Assembly (NCBI GenBank): GCA_002329155.1
Contig: DCXY01000042.1
Span: 47,851-95,528, forward strand
DNA: 47,678 nt
Source: Stenotrophomonas sp. UBA2124
GTDB taxonomy: Bacteria > Pseudomonadota > Gammaproteobacteria > Xanthomonadales > Xanthomonadaceae
Direction: 5' to 3'
Shown: positions 19,419 through 28,171 of the stretch, in pieces
How positions within the stretch are numbered: position 1 is the stretch's first letter
Layout of the letters: the number at the start of each line of letters is the position of its first letter
Notes under the pieces: generated by a model
Seen by the model: the letters and a program-made list of their open reading frames with translations, nothing else
What the model was told of the DNA's origin: nothing
Databases searched by the model: none
Translations under genes and position numbers: made by a program

Positions 19419-22400
19419 GTTGGGATGAGCTGCCGCCGGGTGTGCAGCCCGATACGCCCGGCGCCCGGCCACCGCGCCACTGGGTGGTGAGCCAGCGGCT
19501 GGCCGCTGCCGCCAATGATGACATCGCCCATCACGACAGCGCGGGCAGCCCCGCGTATGCGGAGCTGCATTGCCTGTCCGATTTTTCGTTCCTGCGGGGC
19601 GCATCGAGCGCGGAACAACTGTTCGAGCGCGCCCGCCAGTGTGGTTACAGCGCGCTGGCGATCACCGATGAGTGCTCGCTGGCAGGCATCGTGCGCGGCT
19701 GGGAGGCGGCCCGTGCGACAGGCATGAAACTGATCACCGGCAGCGAGTTCACCCTGGTCGATGGCATCAGGTTCGTGCTGCTGGTGGAGAATGCCAACGG
19801 CTATGTGCAGCTGTGCAGCCTGATCACCCGTGCGCGCCGCGCCGCCAGCAAGGGCGAATATCGGCTGACGCGCGCCGATGTGGAGGCGGTGCTGGATGGG
19901 CAGGTGCCGGGGTTGTTCGCGCTGTGGCTGCCGTCGGCCACACCGGATGCGGGGCAGGGCGAATGGCTGAAGCGGGTGTTCGCTGAGCGTGCCTTTCTTG
20001 CGGTGGAGCTGCACCGCGAGTGCGATGACAGCGTGCGCCTTGCGGCACTGCTGGCACTGTCGCAGCAGCTGCAGATGACGGCCGTGGCCAGCGGTGACGC
20101 GCACATGGCGACCCGCCGCGAGCGCGTGCTGCAGGATACGCTTACCGCCATCCGACACACCCTGCCGCTGTCCGAAGCCGGCGCCCATCTGTTCCGCAAT
20201 GGGGAGCGCCACCTGCGTGCGCGGCGCACGCTGGGCAACATCTACCCGCCTGCCTTGCTGCAGGCCACGGTTGCGCTCGCGGGGCGCTGCCACTTCGAGC
20301 TCAAGCGCGACCTGCGCTACCAGTACCCTGCCGAGCTGGTGCCTGCAGGGCACACCCTCACCAGTCATCTGCGTGAGCTTACCGAGGCCGGCATACGCGA
20401 ACGCTGGAGTGAAGCGCGGCCGCTGCCGCCGAAGGTGCGCGCGGATATCGAGCAGGAGCTGGCGCTGATCGCCGAGCTGAAGTACGAGGCGTTCTTTCTC
20501 ACCGTGCAGGACATCGTGCGCTTCGCGCGCTCGCGCGGCATCCTGTGCCAAGGGCGGGGGTCATCGGCCAATTCGGCGGTGTGCTTCGCGCTGGGCATCA
20601 CCGCGGTGGACCCGGGTGAGAACAAGCTGCTGATCTCGCGTTTTCTGTCCAAGGCGCGCGACGAGCCGCCGGACATCGATGTGGATTTCGAGCACGAGCG
20701 GCGCGAGGAAGTGCTGCAGTACGTGTACGGCAAGTATGGCCGCGCCCGTGCGGCGCTGGCGGCCACGGTCATCCGCTACCGTGGCAAGAGTGCGGTGCGT
20801 GATGTGGCCAAGGCCTTCGGCCTGCCGCCTGACCAGATCAGCCTGCTGGCCAACTGCTATGGCTGGGGCAACGGCGACACGCCAATGGAGCAGCGCATCA
20901 GCGAGGCCGGTTTCGACCTGCACAATCCGCTGGTGGCGCGCATTCTGGCAGTGACTGCGATGCTGGTGGATCACCCGCGGCATCTGTCGCAGCATGTGGG
21001 TGGTTTCGTCATCGCCGATGCGCCGCTGTCCAGCGTGGTGCCGGTGGAGAACGCGGCCATGGCCGAGCGCACCATCATCCAGTGGGACAAGGACGATCTG
21101 GAAAGCATGGGCCTGCTGAAGGTCGATTGCCTGGCCCTGGGCATGCTCACCTGCCTGCGCAAGACCATGGACCTGGTGCGCACGCACCGTGGCCGCGACT
21201 ACGAGCTGGCCACGCTGCCTTCGGAAGACCCGCAGACCTACGCGATGATCCAGCGTGCCGACACCATCGGCGTGTTCCAGATTGAATCGCGCGCGCAGAT
21301 GGCGATGCTGCCACGGCTGCGGCCAACCACCTTCTACGATCTGGTGATCGAAGTGGCCATCGTCCGCCCCGGCCCCATCCAGGGCGACATGGTGCATCCC
21401 TACCTGCGCCGCCGGCAGGGGCTGGAGCCGGTCACGTATCCCTCCGAAGGGGTGAAGGACATCCTGGGGCGCACGCTGGGCATACCGCTGTTCCAGGAGC
21501 AGGTGATGGAATTGGTGATCCATGCCGGCTACACGCCGGAGGAGGCCGACCACCTGCGCCGTTCGATGGCGGCATGGCGGCGCGGTGGTGACATGGAGCC
21601 GCACCGCAGACGCATACGCGAACTGATGGAAGGCAAGGGCTATGCGCCCGAGTTCATCGACCAGATCTTCGAGCAGATCAAGGGCTTCGGTTCGTATGGT
21701 TTCCCGCAGAGCCACGCCGCGTCCTTCGCCAAGCTGGTGTACGCCAGCTGCTGGCTCAAGCGCCACGAACCGGCGGCCTTCGCCTGCGGCCTGCTCAACG
21801 CGCAGCCGATGGGCTTCTATTCGGCCAGCCAGATCGTGCAGGACGCGCGCCGTGGCGGTGGTGGCCGCGAGCCGGTGACGGTGCTGCCGGTGGACGTGAT
21901 GCACAGCGGCTGGGACAACCTGCTTGAAGGCGGGCAGCCATGGCGCAGTGAAGCGATGCCGGGTGAGCAGCCGGCCATCCGCCTGGGCCTGCGGCAGGTG
22001 GCTGGTCTTCCGGAAGTGGCGGCGCAGGCGCTGCTGCATGCGCGTGCGCAGCGGCCCTTCCGCAGCGTGGCCGACCTGTGCCAGCGTGCCGCGCTGGACG
22101 CCAAGGCGCGCGAGGCGCTGGCCGAGGCGGGCGCGCTGGAGTCGCTGGTCGGCAACCGCAATGCTGCGCGGTGGGCGGTGGCGGGCGTGGAGCGCCGTCG
22201 CCCGCTGCTGCCGGGCAGTCCCGAGGAACAGGGGGTGGAACTGCAGGCGCCGGGGCAGGGCGAGGAAATATTGTCTGACTACCACAGCACCGGGCTGAGC
22301 CTGCGCCAGCATCCGATGGCCCTGTTGCGCGCACAGATGGCGCAGCGGCGCATCATCGACCTGCAGGCCCTGCGCCAGCGCCCGCATGGCAGTGGCGCGC

Positions 22401-22672
22401 ATGTGGCCGGTCTGGTCACCCAGCGGCAGCGGCCCGGCACTGCCAAGGGCACCATCTTCGTCACCCTTGAGGACGAGCACGGCATGATCAATGTGATCGT
22501 CTGGCCACATGTGGCGCTGCGTCGCCGCCGCGCCTTGCTGGAATCACGCCTGCTGGCGGTGCGCGGGCGCTGGGAGCGGGTGGATGGTGTGGAGCATGTG
22601 ATTGCCGGTGACCTGTACGACCTCAGCGAACTGTTGGGTGAGCTGCAGGTGGAATCGCGTGATTTCCATTGA
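19415..22672 (+). CDS. dnaE2: Error-prone DNA polymerase III alpha subunit DnaE2
   Basis: Translesion polymerase used in SOS mutagenesis. 1085 residues from the ATG overlapping imuB. The N-terminal PHP domain has ELHCLSDFSFLRGASSAEQL and ALAITDECSLAGIV. The C-family polymerase core carries GRGSSANSAVCF and the catalytic DIDVDFEHERR. A fingers/HhH region with GYTPEEADHLRRSMAAWR and an OB-fold near the C-terminus (HVAGLVTQRQRPGTAKGTIF) follow. The replicative DnaE's longer clamp- and tau-binding tail is absent, as expected for DnaE2. Confidence 0.95.
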   Translation: MSWDELPPGVQPDTPGARPPRHWVVSQRLAAAANDDIAHHDSAGSPAYAELHCLSDFSFLRGASSAEQLFERARQCGYSALAITDECSLAGIVRGWEAARATGMKLITGSEFTLVDGIRFVLLVENANGYVQLCSLITRARRAASKGEYRLTRADVEAVLDGQVPGLFALWLPSATPDAGQGEWLKRVFAERAFLAVELHRECDDSVRLAALLALSQQLQMTAVASGDAHMATRRERVLQDTLTAIRHTLPLSEAGAHLFRNGERHLRARRTLGNIYPPALLQATVALAGRCHFELKRDLRYQYPAELVPAGHTLTSHLRELTEAGIRERWSEARPLPPKVRADIEQELALIAELKYEAFFLTVQDIVRFARSRGILCQGRGSSANSAVCFALGITAVDPGENKLLISRFLSKARDEPPDIDVDFEHERREEVLQYVYGKYGRARAALAATVIRYRGKSAVRDVAKAFGLPPDQISLLANCYGWGNGDTPMEQRISEAGFDLHNPLVARILAVTAMLVDHPRHLSQHVGGFVIADAPLSSVVPVENAAMAERTIIQWDKDDLESMGLLKVDCLALGMLTCLRKTMDLVRTHRGRDYELATLPSEDPQTYAMIQRADTIGVFQIESRAQMAMLPRLRPTTFYDLVIEVAIVRPGPIQGDMVHPYLRRRQGLEPVTYPSEGVKDILGRTLGIPLFQEQVMELVIHAGYTPEEADHLRRSMAAWRRGGDMEPHRRRIRELMEGKGYAPEFIDQIFEQIKGFGSYGFPQSHAASFAKLVYASCWLKRHEPAAFACGLLNAQPMGFYSASQIVQDARRGGGGREPVTVLPVDVMHSGWDNLLEGGQPWRSEAMPGEQPAIRLGLRQVAGLPEVAAQALLHARAQRPFRSVADLCQRAALDAKAREALAEAGALESLVGNRNAARWAVAGVERRRPLLPGSPEEQGVELQAPGQGEEILSDYHSTGLSLRQHPMALLRAQMAQRRIIDLQALRQRPHGSGAHVAGLVTQRQRPGTAKGTIFVTLEDEHGMINVIVWPHVALRRRRALLESRLLAVRGRWERVDGVEHVIAGDLYDLSELLGELQVESRDFH

Positions 22673-22752
22673 GCGCCTGTCCTTGCACGCACACTGGCAA
22701 TTGGTGATGCGTCACTTTAATTTATCGCAGCCTGAGATCGTTGAGTTGCAGC

Positions 22753-23034
22753 ATGCCTGACAAGAAAACACCTCCCGCCGAACCCGACGCGCAACCGGTA
22801 CCGCGCAAGCGTGGGCGGCCCAAGATCTACAACGAGCCACTCACGCCCGCCGAGCGCGCGCGGCGTTACCGCGCCAGGCGGGCAAATGATTTCAGCCCAC
22901 CGGGAGAGATGCGCGATGCCGCGCTCATCGACGCGCTGCGCTGGTGCATCACCCACCAGCACGAAACGGTGGACCTGTATCTGGAAGAGCTGGTGCGCCG
23001 CTTCCACAGCAAAGGGGCCGGCGCGTTGAAGTGA
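22753..23034 (+). CDS. Small basic protein with AT-hook-like motif
   Basis: 93 residues from ATG 22753 (an in-frame TTG at 22741 is possible). KRGRPKIYNEPLTPAERARR contains an R-G-R-P core, the AT-hook signature that inserts into the minor groove of AT-rich DNA, followed by an Arg-rich helix. The second half (DAALIDALRWCITHQHETVD) is acidic/helical. I do not recognise a named family. It lies 80 bp after dnaE2 with its own AT-rich upstream patch (CACTTTAATTTATC), so it may not belong to the SOS operon. Confidence 0.6.
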   Translation: MPDKKTPPAEPDAQPVPRKRGRPKIYNEPLTPAERARRYRARRANDFSPPGEMRDAALIDALRWCITHQHETVDLYLEELVRRFHSKGAGALK

Positions 23035-23070
23035 GGCAGTGAGCTTGCGGCGGCAGGGTGAAGTGGCGGG

Positions 23071-23115
23071 CGGGTGTGTGATGGCCGGGTGTGTGATGGC
23101 CGGGTGGGTGATGGC
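23071..23115. repeat. Three tandem 15-bp repeats
   Basis: The unit CGGGTGTGTGATGGC occurs at 23071-23085 and 23086-23100 exactly and at 23101-23115 with one change (T to G). It lies in the 171-bp gap between two small genes. Confidence 0.9.
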
Positions 23116-23205
23116 TGAGTTGACCCGGCCACATGAACAGGCGCAAGCTCAGCGGCAACACCCTGTTGCATCCATCCGCGTTGTATCCATCCGCTGGGAG
23201 GGTTT

Positions 23206-23535
23206 ATGACTGCCGCAATCCTGATGCCCACACCGGGCAGCGCGCCCGCATCGCAGCCCCGCCTTGGGCGCGTGTTCTGGCTGCAGGGGGTGATTCCCAG
23301 CAACCTGCTGTGGGCACTGGCGCTATGGGCGCTGCTGCAGGGCATGCTGCCGTTGATGCTGGGCACGTTCGCCGCACTGCTGCTCTACACCGGGTGGATC
23401 ATTCCGGCGGTATGGCGGGCCGCACCCACGGCCAGCAACCCCAACATCGGTGTGGCCGCACGTGGGCTGACCGTGGCCTGGGGCCTGAACACGGTGCTGG
23501 TGATCTTCTTCCTTACCCTGCAGCAGGTGGCCTGA
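23206..23535 (+). CDS. Small membrane protein, function unknown
   Basis: 109 residues with about three hydrophobic spans (SNLLWALALWALLQGMLPLM, FAALLLYTGWIIPAVW and VAWGLNTVLVIFFLTL). GGGAGG stands about 6 nt before the ATG. I do not recognise the family. It ends 4 bp before a convergent gene. Confidence 0.65.
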   Translation: MTAAILMPTPGSAPASQPRLGRVFWLQGVIPSNLLWALALWALLQGMLPLMLGTFAALLLYTGWIIPAVWRAAPTASNPNIGVAARGLTVAWGLNTVLVIFFLTLQQVA

Positions 23536-23539
23536 CGGT

Positions 23540-23944
23540 TCAGTAGAACTGAACCGGGTGGCCTTCACGGTCGAAGGCAGCAAAGCGGCTGATCTGGCCG
23601 TCGTTGATCGCGTTCACCATCAGGCGCAGCGGCTGGGCAGCCTCGTCGCTGGAAGGTGCAATGCCGGCACGGCCATCCATCGCGGCAACGAACACCACGT
23701 CCCAGGCAATGCCGGTAGTGGCTGATTCGGTTGCAAGTGCATTGAACGAGGCCACTTCAGCGGGGGCCTTGTCCACGCACAGCACCGGGCTCAGGGTGCC
23801 CCCTTCGCCTTGGGCATGACGCTCGTGCTGGTCGGAAGTGGGGGATTCAGGCAACTCGGCGCGTGTGAACACGAACAACAACCGTTGCGGTTCTGCTTGC
23901 TGGGCTGCAGCGTGCAACAAGCCGTCGAAGTCATTCAGCATCAT
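23540..23944 (-). CDS. Uncharacterised 134-residue protein
   Basis: A soluble protein with a consistent pattern: QQAEPQRLLFVFTRAELPES, GEGGTLSPVLCVDKAPAEV, WDVVFVAAMDGRAG and a C-terminal RFAAFDREGHPVQFY. I recall similar short proteins labelled 'ribonucleotide reductase subunit alpha' in databases. Nothing here resembles a ribonucleotide reductase (no thiyl-radical cysteine motif, far too short), so that name should not be transferred. ATG 23944 or 23941 is the likely start. It is divergent from moaA. Confidence 0.65.
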   Translation of the reverse strand: MMLNDFDGLLHAAAQQAEPQRLLFVFTRAELPESPTSDQHERHAQGEGGTLSPVLCVDKAPAEVASFNALATESATTGIAWDVVFVAAMDGRAGIAPSSDEAAQPLRLMVNAINDGQISRFAAFDREGHPVQFY

Positions 23945-24018
23945 GGTGATGATCACGCGGAGTAAGTGGTTGGGCTGGCATGCTGCCACAAGCGCCTGCC
24001 GCCCTGCAGGTCCACGCG

Positions 24019-24060
24019 TTGATTTAAGTCATGCCAGCAGCGGGTAAGCCCCCGTACTCT
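24019..24060 (+). promoter_or_regulatory. FNR/DNR-type box and promoter of the moa operon
   Basis: TTGATTTAAGTCAT (24019-24032) fits TTGAT-N4-(A/G)TCAA at 8 of 10 positions. A -10-like TACTCT lies at 24055-24060. The box centre is 32 bp upstream of the -10 centre, which puts it near -41.5, the class II activating position. moaA starts at 24138. Confidence 0.65.
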
Positions 24061-24137
24061 GGCGACAGGTCGAATTGGCAGCATGGCATGAGGTATCGGG
24101 CAGGCAGGGGCATGGGAGGCCAGGAGGTGCAACAACC

Positions 24138-25118
24138 ATGAACCAACTCACCGATGGCTTTGGCCGCAGCTTCCCGTACCTGCGGCTGTCGCTGACCGAA
24201 GCCTGCAATTTCCGTTGCAGCTACTGCCTGCCGGATGGCTACCAGGCCGATGGCCGCCCGCGTTTTCTGGCCGTGCCGGAGATACGCAGGCTGGTCAGCG
24301 CCTTTGCCGCGCTGGGCATGTACAAGATCCGCCTTACCGGCGGCGAGCCGAGCCTGCGCAAGGATCTGGACGAGATCATCCAGACCGTGGCGCAGGTGCC
24401 GGGCATCCGCAAGGTGGCCATCACCACCAACGGCTGCCTGTTGCCTCGGCGCCTGCCGGGTTGGCACAAGGCCGGCCTGACGGCGTTGAACGTCAGCATG
24501 GACAGCCTGCGCCGTGAGCGTTTCTACAGCATCACCGGCCACGACCGCCTGCCCGAGGTGATGGAAGGCGTGGCGCTGGCACAGCAGCTGGGCCTGCAGT
24601 CGGTCAAGCTCAACGCGGTGCTGCTGCGTGGGCGCAACGATGATGAACTGCCTGAGTGGATGGAGTTCCTGCGCGAGCGCCCGCTCAGCGTGCGCTTCAT
24701 CGAGCTGATGCGTACCGGCGACAACCGCGAGTACTTCGAGCGCCACCACCTGTCGGCGGACACGGTGATCGAGCAGCTGCAGGCGGCCGGCTGGAGCCAG
24801 CGCCCCCGTGCTGCCGATGCCGGCCCGGCGCGCGAGTTCACCCATCCGGACTACCGGGGCAGCGTGGGCATCATCGCCCCGTACTCGCGTGATTTCTGCA
24901 AGGGCTGCAACCGCCTGCGTGTCACCGCGCGCGGCGACCTGCGGCTGTGCCTGTTTGGCGATTTCGGCGTGGCCCTGCGGCCATTGCTGCAGTCGGACGA
25001 TGACCGTGATGCGCTGTTGGCGCGCATCACCACCCAGCTTGGGCTGAAGGCGGCCGGGCATGGATTGCACCAGGGCCTGACCGGGCTTACCCCGCATCTG
25101 GCTTCGATTGGAGGATGA
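24138..25118 (+). CDS. moaA: GTP 3',8-cyclase MoaA
   Basis: Radical-SAM enzyme for the first step of molybdenum cofactor synthesis, from GTP to 3',8-cyclo-GTP. 326 residues. The radical-SAM cysteines are C23, C27 and C30 (CNFRCSYC), the SAM-binding segment is LTGGEPSLRKDL, and the C-terminal cluster is CKGCNRLRVTARGDLRLC. The C-terminal Gly-Gly needed for activity is present (SIGG). AGGAGGT stands about 10 nt before the ATG. It overlaps the next gene by 4 nt and opens the cofactor operon. Confidence 0.96.
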   Translation: MNQLTDGFGRSFPYLRLSLTEACNFRCSYCLPDGYQADGRPRFLAVPEIRRLVSAFAALGMYKIRLTGGEPSLRKDLDEIIQTVAQVPGIRKVAITTNGCLLPRRLPGWHKAGLTALNVSMDSLRRERFYSITGHDRLPEVMEGVALAQQLGLQSVKLNAVLLRGRNDDELPEWMEFLRERPLSVRFIELMRTGDNREYFERHHLSADTVIEQLQAAGWSQRPRAADAGPAREFTHPDYRGSVGIIAPYSRDFCKGCNRLRVTARGDLRLCLFGDFGVALRPLLQSDDDRDALLARITTQLGLKAAGHGLHQGLTGLTPHLASIGG

Positions 25119-26140
25119 GCAACAGCATGAGTGGTGGAATCAACGCGGCCTTCCATATGGCCGATGTGCGCAACAAGCGCGTCACCCGCCGCCGCGCGGT
25201 GGCGGTGGGTGAACTGATCGCCGGGCCGGTGGCCTATCCGTTGATCGTCGAGCGCCGCCTGCCCAAGGGCGATGCGCTGGTGATGGCCGAGATTGCCGGC
25301 CTGCAGGGCGCGAAGATGGCATCGGCACTGATGCCGTTGTGCCACCCGCTGCCGCTGGAGCTGGTGCATGTGTACTGCGCACCGGTGCCGGAGCGGCAGG
25401 CCATCCGTGTGTGGTGCGAATGCGCCAGCGAGGCGCGTACCGGCGTGGAGATGGAGGCACTGGCAGGCGTCAATGCGGCGCTGCTTACCCTGTACGACCT
25501 GAGCAAGCCGGTGGAACCGGCGCTGGAAATCAGCGGCATCCGCCTGTTGTTCAAGGAGGGTGGAAAGAGCGGCCTGTGGCTGCACCCGCAGGGCATGGAC
25601 GAGGGCGAGCGCGAGCGGTTCAAGCCGCGCCCGCAGCGTGGTCTGGACGGTGCACGCTGCGCCGTGGTCACGCTCAGCGACCGCGCCAGCCAGGGCGATT
25701 ACGCCGATCAATCCGGGCCGCGCCTGGTGAACGGCTTGCAGGCGCTGGGCGGGGATGTGCAGAGCGTGGACATTCTGGCCGATGGCATCGAGCCGCTGGC
25801 CGGCCATCTGCGTGCGCTGGCCAGTGCAGGCGTGCGCCTGTGCCTGTGCACCGGCGGCACCGGGCTGGGGCCGCGCGATCTGACGCCTGAAGCCCTGCAG
25901 GCCCTGGGCGGCCGCAGCGTGGATGGCCTGGCGCAGATGGTGCGCAGCCTGAGTGCGCAGCACACACCGCTGGCCTGGTTGAGCCGTGCCGAGGTGGTGC
26001 AGCTGGACCAGATGCTGGTTTTCGCGCTGCCGGGCAGCCCACGTGCGGCGGGCGAGTGCATGGATATTCTGGCGCCGGTGCTGGGCCACGCACTGGCGAT
26101 GATGGACGGCGGCAACCACGCTACGGGTGGCAACGCATGA
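25115..26140 (+). CDS. Bifunctional MoaC-MoaB molybdenum cofactor protein
   Basis: 341 residues fusing two steps. Residues 1-155 are MoaC (cyclic pyranopterin monophosphate synthase) with LMPLCHPLPLELV and the lysine in LTLYDLSKPVEP. After a linker, residues about 180-335 are a MoaB/MogA-type domain with VVTLSDRASQGDYADQSG and CTGGTGLGPRDLTPEA, which would adenylylate molybdopterin. It lies between moaA and moeA with 4-nt overlaps on both sides. A second possible start is the ATG at 25130. Confidence 0.93.
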   Translation: MSNSMSGGINAAFHMADVRNKRVTRRRAVAVGELIAGPVAYPLIVERRLPKGDALVMAEIAGLQGAKMASALMPLCHPLPLELVHVYCAPVPERQAIRVWCECASEARTGVEMEALAGVNAALLTLYDLSKPVEPALEISGIRLLFKEGGKSGLWLHPQGMDEGERERFKPRPQRGLDGARCAVVTLSDRASQGDYADQSGPRLVNGLQALGGDVQSVDILADGIEPLAGHLRALASAGVRLCLCTGGTGLGPRDLTPEALQALGGRSVDGLAQMVRSLSAQHTPLAWLSRAEVVQLDQMLVFALPGSPRAAGECMDILAPVLGHALAMMDGGNHATGGNA

Positions 26141-27396
26141 TCAGCTATGCACAGGCGTTGCAGCACTTGCTGGCCGCCGCCGAAGCGTTGCCGGCACAGC
26201 GCGTTGCAGCGGCAGACGCGGAAGGCCGTGTGCTGGCCGCAGCGGTGAGCAGCGCGCAGTCCTTGCCGCCGTTCGACAACTCGGCGATGGATGGCTTCGC
26301 GCTGCGCGCAGGTGGGCAACCTGTCGCCGCAGGCAGCTGCTTCGATGTGCAGGGCTGGCAGGCGGCAGGCGATACCCAGCCCGCGCAGGGCGAGCAGGGT
26401 GCCTGGGAAATCATGACCGGTGCGCGCATGCCCGACGGGCTGGACAGCGTGGTGCCGGTCGAACAGGTGGATGTGCTGGAAAGCCGCGAAGGGCGCCCGC
26501 TGCGCATCCGCCTGCGTGAGCAGGTGAAACCTGGCCAGCATGTGCGCCTGTGCGGGCAGGATGTGGAGCAGGGCGAAACGGTGCTGACGGAAGGCTGCAG
26601 TCTGGACGTCAACGCGCTGACCCTGCTGTATGCCATCGGCGCGGCCAACGTGCAGGTACGGCAGCGGCCTGCGGTGGCGTTGATCGCCACCGGTAAGGAG
26701 CTGGTCAGTGATGCCGCGCAGGCGCTGGAATCCGGCCAGATCCGCGACAGCAACCGGCCCTATCTGGTGCGACGGCTTGAGCAGGCTGGCGCGGAGGTGG
26801 TCTGGCAGGGTCTGGTGAGCGACGACGAACAGGCCTTCGCCGAAACCCTGGATGCAGCGCTGGCGGCGGGCGCGCGGGTGATCGTCAGCACCGGCGCGGT
26901 GTCGCAGGGCCGCTACGACTTCATTCCCGATGCGCTGCGTGCACGCGGCGCGGACATTGTCTTCCACAAGGTTGCCATCCGCCCCGGCAAGCCGCTGCTG
27001 TTCGCGCGGCTGGCCGATGGCGCGTTGTATTTCGGGCTGCCGGGCAACCCCATTTCCGCTGCGGTAGGCCAGCGTTTCTTCGTGGAGCCGGTGCTGCGGC
27101 GCATGCTGGGCATGGCCGATGAACCGGTGCTGCAGCTGCCGCTGCTTGCCGATGCGCGCAAGCCCAAGGGCCTGCGCACGCATCTGCGTGCCCGCGTGGC
27201 GATGGACGCCAATGGGCAGCTGCATGCGCAGGTGCTTGCCGGGCAGGAATCGTTCCGTCTGAAAACCATGTTGGCCGCCAACGCCTGGGTGGTGCTGGAG
27301 GACGAGGGCGACCTCGTACCTGCCGGCACACGGGTACGCGTGCAGGGCTGGGGGCACCGTGAACCGGTGCAGCTGGCCGTACAGGAGAAATCATGA
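26137..27396 (+). CDS. moeA: Molybdopterin molybdenumtransferase MoeA
   Basis: Inserts molybdate into adenylylated molybdopterin. 419 residues. LPPFDNSAMDGFALR is the conserved N-terminal motif, EIMTGARMPDGLDSVVPVEQ the next, then a MogA-like domain with STGAVSQGRYDFIPDALR and a FGLPGNPISAAVGQRFFVEP motif before the C-terminal beta-barrel. 4-nt overlaps link it to moaCB and moaD. Confidence 0.95.
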   Translation: MISYAQALQHLLAAAEALPAQRVAAADAEGRVLAAAVSSAQSLPPFDNSAMDGFALRAGGQPVAAGSCFDVQGWQAAGDTQPAQGEQGAWEIMTGARMPDGLDSVVPVEQVDVLESREGRPLRIRLREQVKPGQHVRLCGQDVEQGETVLTEGCSLDVNALTLLYAIGAANVQVRQRPAVALIATGKELVSDAAQALESGQIRDSNRPYLVRRLEQAGAEVVWQGLVSDDEQAFAETLDAALAAGARVIVSTGAVSQGRYDFIPDALRARGADIVFHKVAIRPGKPLLFARLADGALYFGLPGNPISAAVGQRFFVEPVLRRMLGMADEPVLQLPLLADARKPKGLRTHLRARVAMDANGQLHAQVLAGQESFRLKTMLAANAWVVLEDEGDLVPAGTRVRVQGWGHREPVQLAVQEKS

Positions 27397-27653
27397 AGCA
27401 GGTACAGGTGCAGCTGTTCGGTGCCTTTTCCGAACTGGACTCCAGCCGCGAGATCAGCGTGTTGCTGGAGGGCGAGCAGGTGGCGGACCTGCGCCGCGCA
27501 CTGCGTGAAATGGTGGCGCAGCGTTGGCCGCATTTCCGTATCGGCCTGCTGGACTACTCGGCCTTCGCCGACGAGCAGCGCGTGCTGCGCGACGGCGACC
27601 GCCTGCCCGACGATGGCCGGGTGGCGATACTGCCGCCGGTAAGCGGGGGCTGA
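27393..27653 (+). CDS. moaD: Molybdopterin synthase small subunit MoaD
   Basis: Ubiquitin-like sulphur carrier, 86 residues, ending VAILPPVSGG with the C-terminal Gly-Gly that is adenylylated and thiocarboxylated. Overlaps moeA by 4 nt and ends 2 nt before moaE. The adenylylating enzyme MoeB is not in the window. Confidence 0.92.
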   Translation: MKQVQVQLFGAFSELDSSREISVLLEGEQVADLRRALREMVAQRWPHFRIGLLDYSAFADEQRVLRDGDRLPDDGRVAILPPVSGG

Positions 27654-27655
27654 GG

Positions 27656-28171
27656 ATGACGGTGCAGAACAGCTGGAAGGTGGTCGAACGCACCGACGCC
27701 CAGCTCGACCCGGCGGAGGGCATTGCCTTTGTTTCCGACCCCGGCTTCGGTGGCATTGATGTGTTCATCGGCAAGGTGCGCGACCTCAACCAGGGCAGGG
27801 CGGTGCTGGGCATCAGCTACGATCTGTTCGTGCCACTGGTGCTCAACGAATTCGAGCGGATGATCGCCGAGGTGCAGGCCGAGTTCGGCCCGCGCGTCAA
27901 GCTGTACGTTGCCCATGCCAAGGGCAGGCTGGCGGTGGGCGAGGTGGCGGTGGTGGTGGCGGCAGGCACGCCGCACCGCGATGAGGCCTTCCGCGCCTGC
28001 CGGCAGCTGATCGAAGCGGTGAAGCACCGCTCGCCGATCTGGAAACAGGAACATTACGTAGATGGCGACAGCGTATGGAGCGAAGGCTGCTCGCTGTGCC
28101 ACCCCGCGTCCGAGGAAAGCCAACCCGGCGACCATCATGGGCATGAACACCACGGCCACACCCACCGCTGA
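27656..28171 (+). CDS. moaE: Molybdopterin synthase large subunit MoaE with His-rich tail
   Basis: Converts cPMP to molybdopterin with MoaD thiocarboxylate. 171 residues. GGIDVFIGKVRDLNQG is the N-terminal family motif, and the active-site region is KHRSPIWKQEHYVDG with the catalytic lysines. The family usually ends near residue 150; here the tail SEGCSLCHPASEESQPGDHH continues to a GHEHHGHTHR end. This tail, a CxxC plus a His-rich stretch, looks metal-binding. Its coding sequence overlaps the mobA start by about 30 nt. Confidence 0.93.
   Translation: MTVQNSWKVVERTDAQLDPAEGIAFVSDPGFGGIDVFIGKVRDLNQGRAVLGISYDLFVPLVLNEFERMIAEVQAEFGPRVKLYVAHAKGRLAVGEVAVVVAAGTPHRDEAFRACRQLIEAVKHRSPIWKQEHYVDGDSVWSEGCSLCHPASEESQPGDHHGHEHHGHTHR

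Noticed and set aside
23071..23115. CRISPR array
   Set aside because: The 15-bp units are directly adjacent, with no spacers and no cas genes.
24033..24137. Molybdenum cofactor riboswitch before moaA
   Set aside because: The leader is only about 70 nt from the predicted start and I could not fold it into the known motif.
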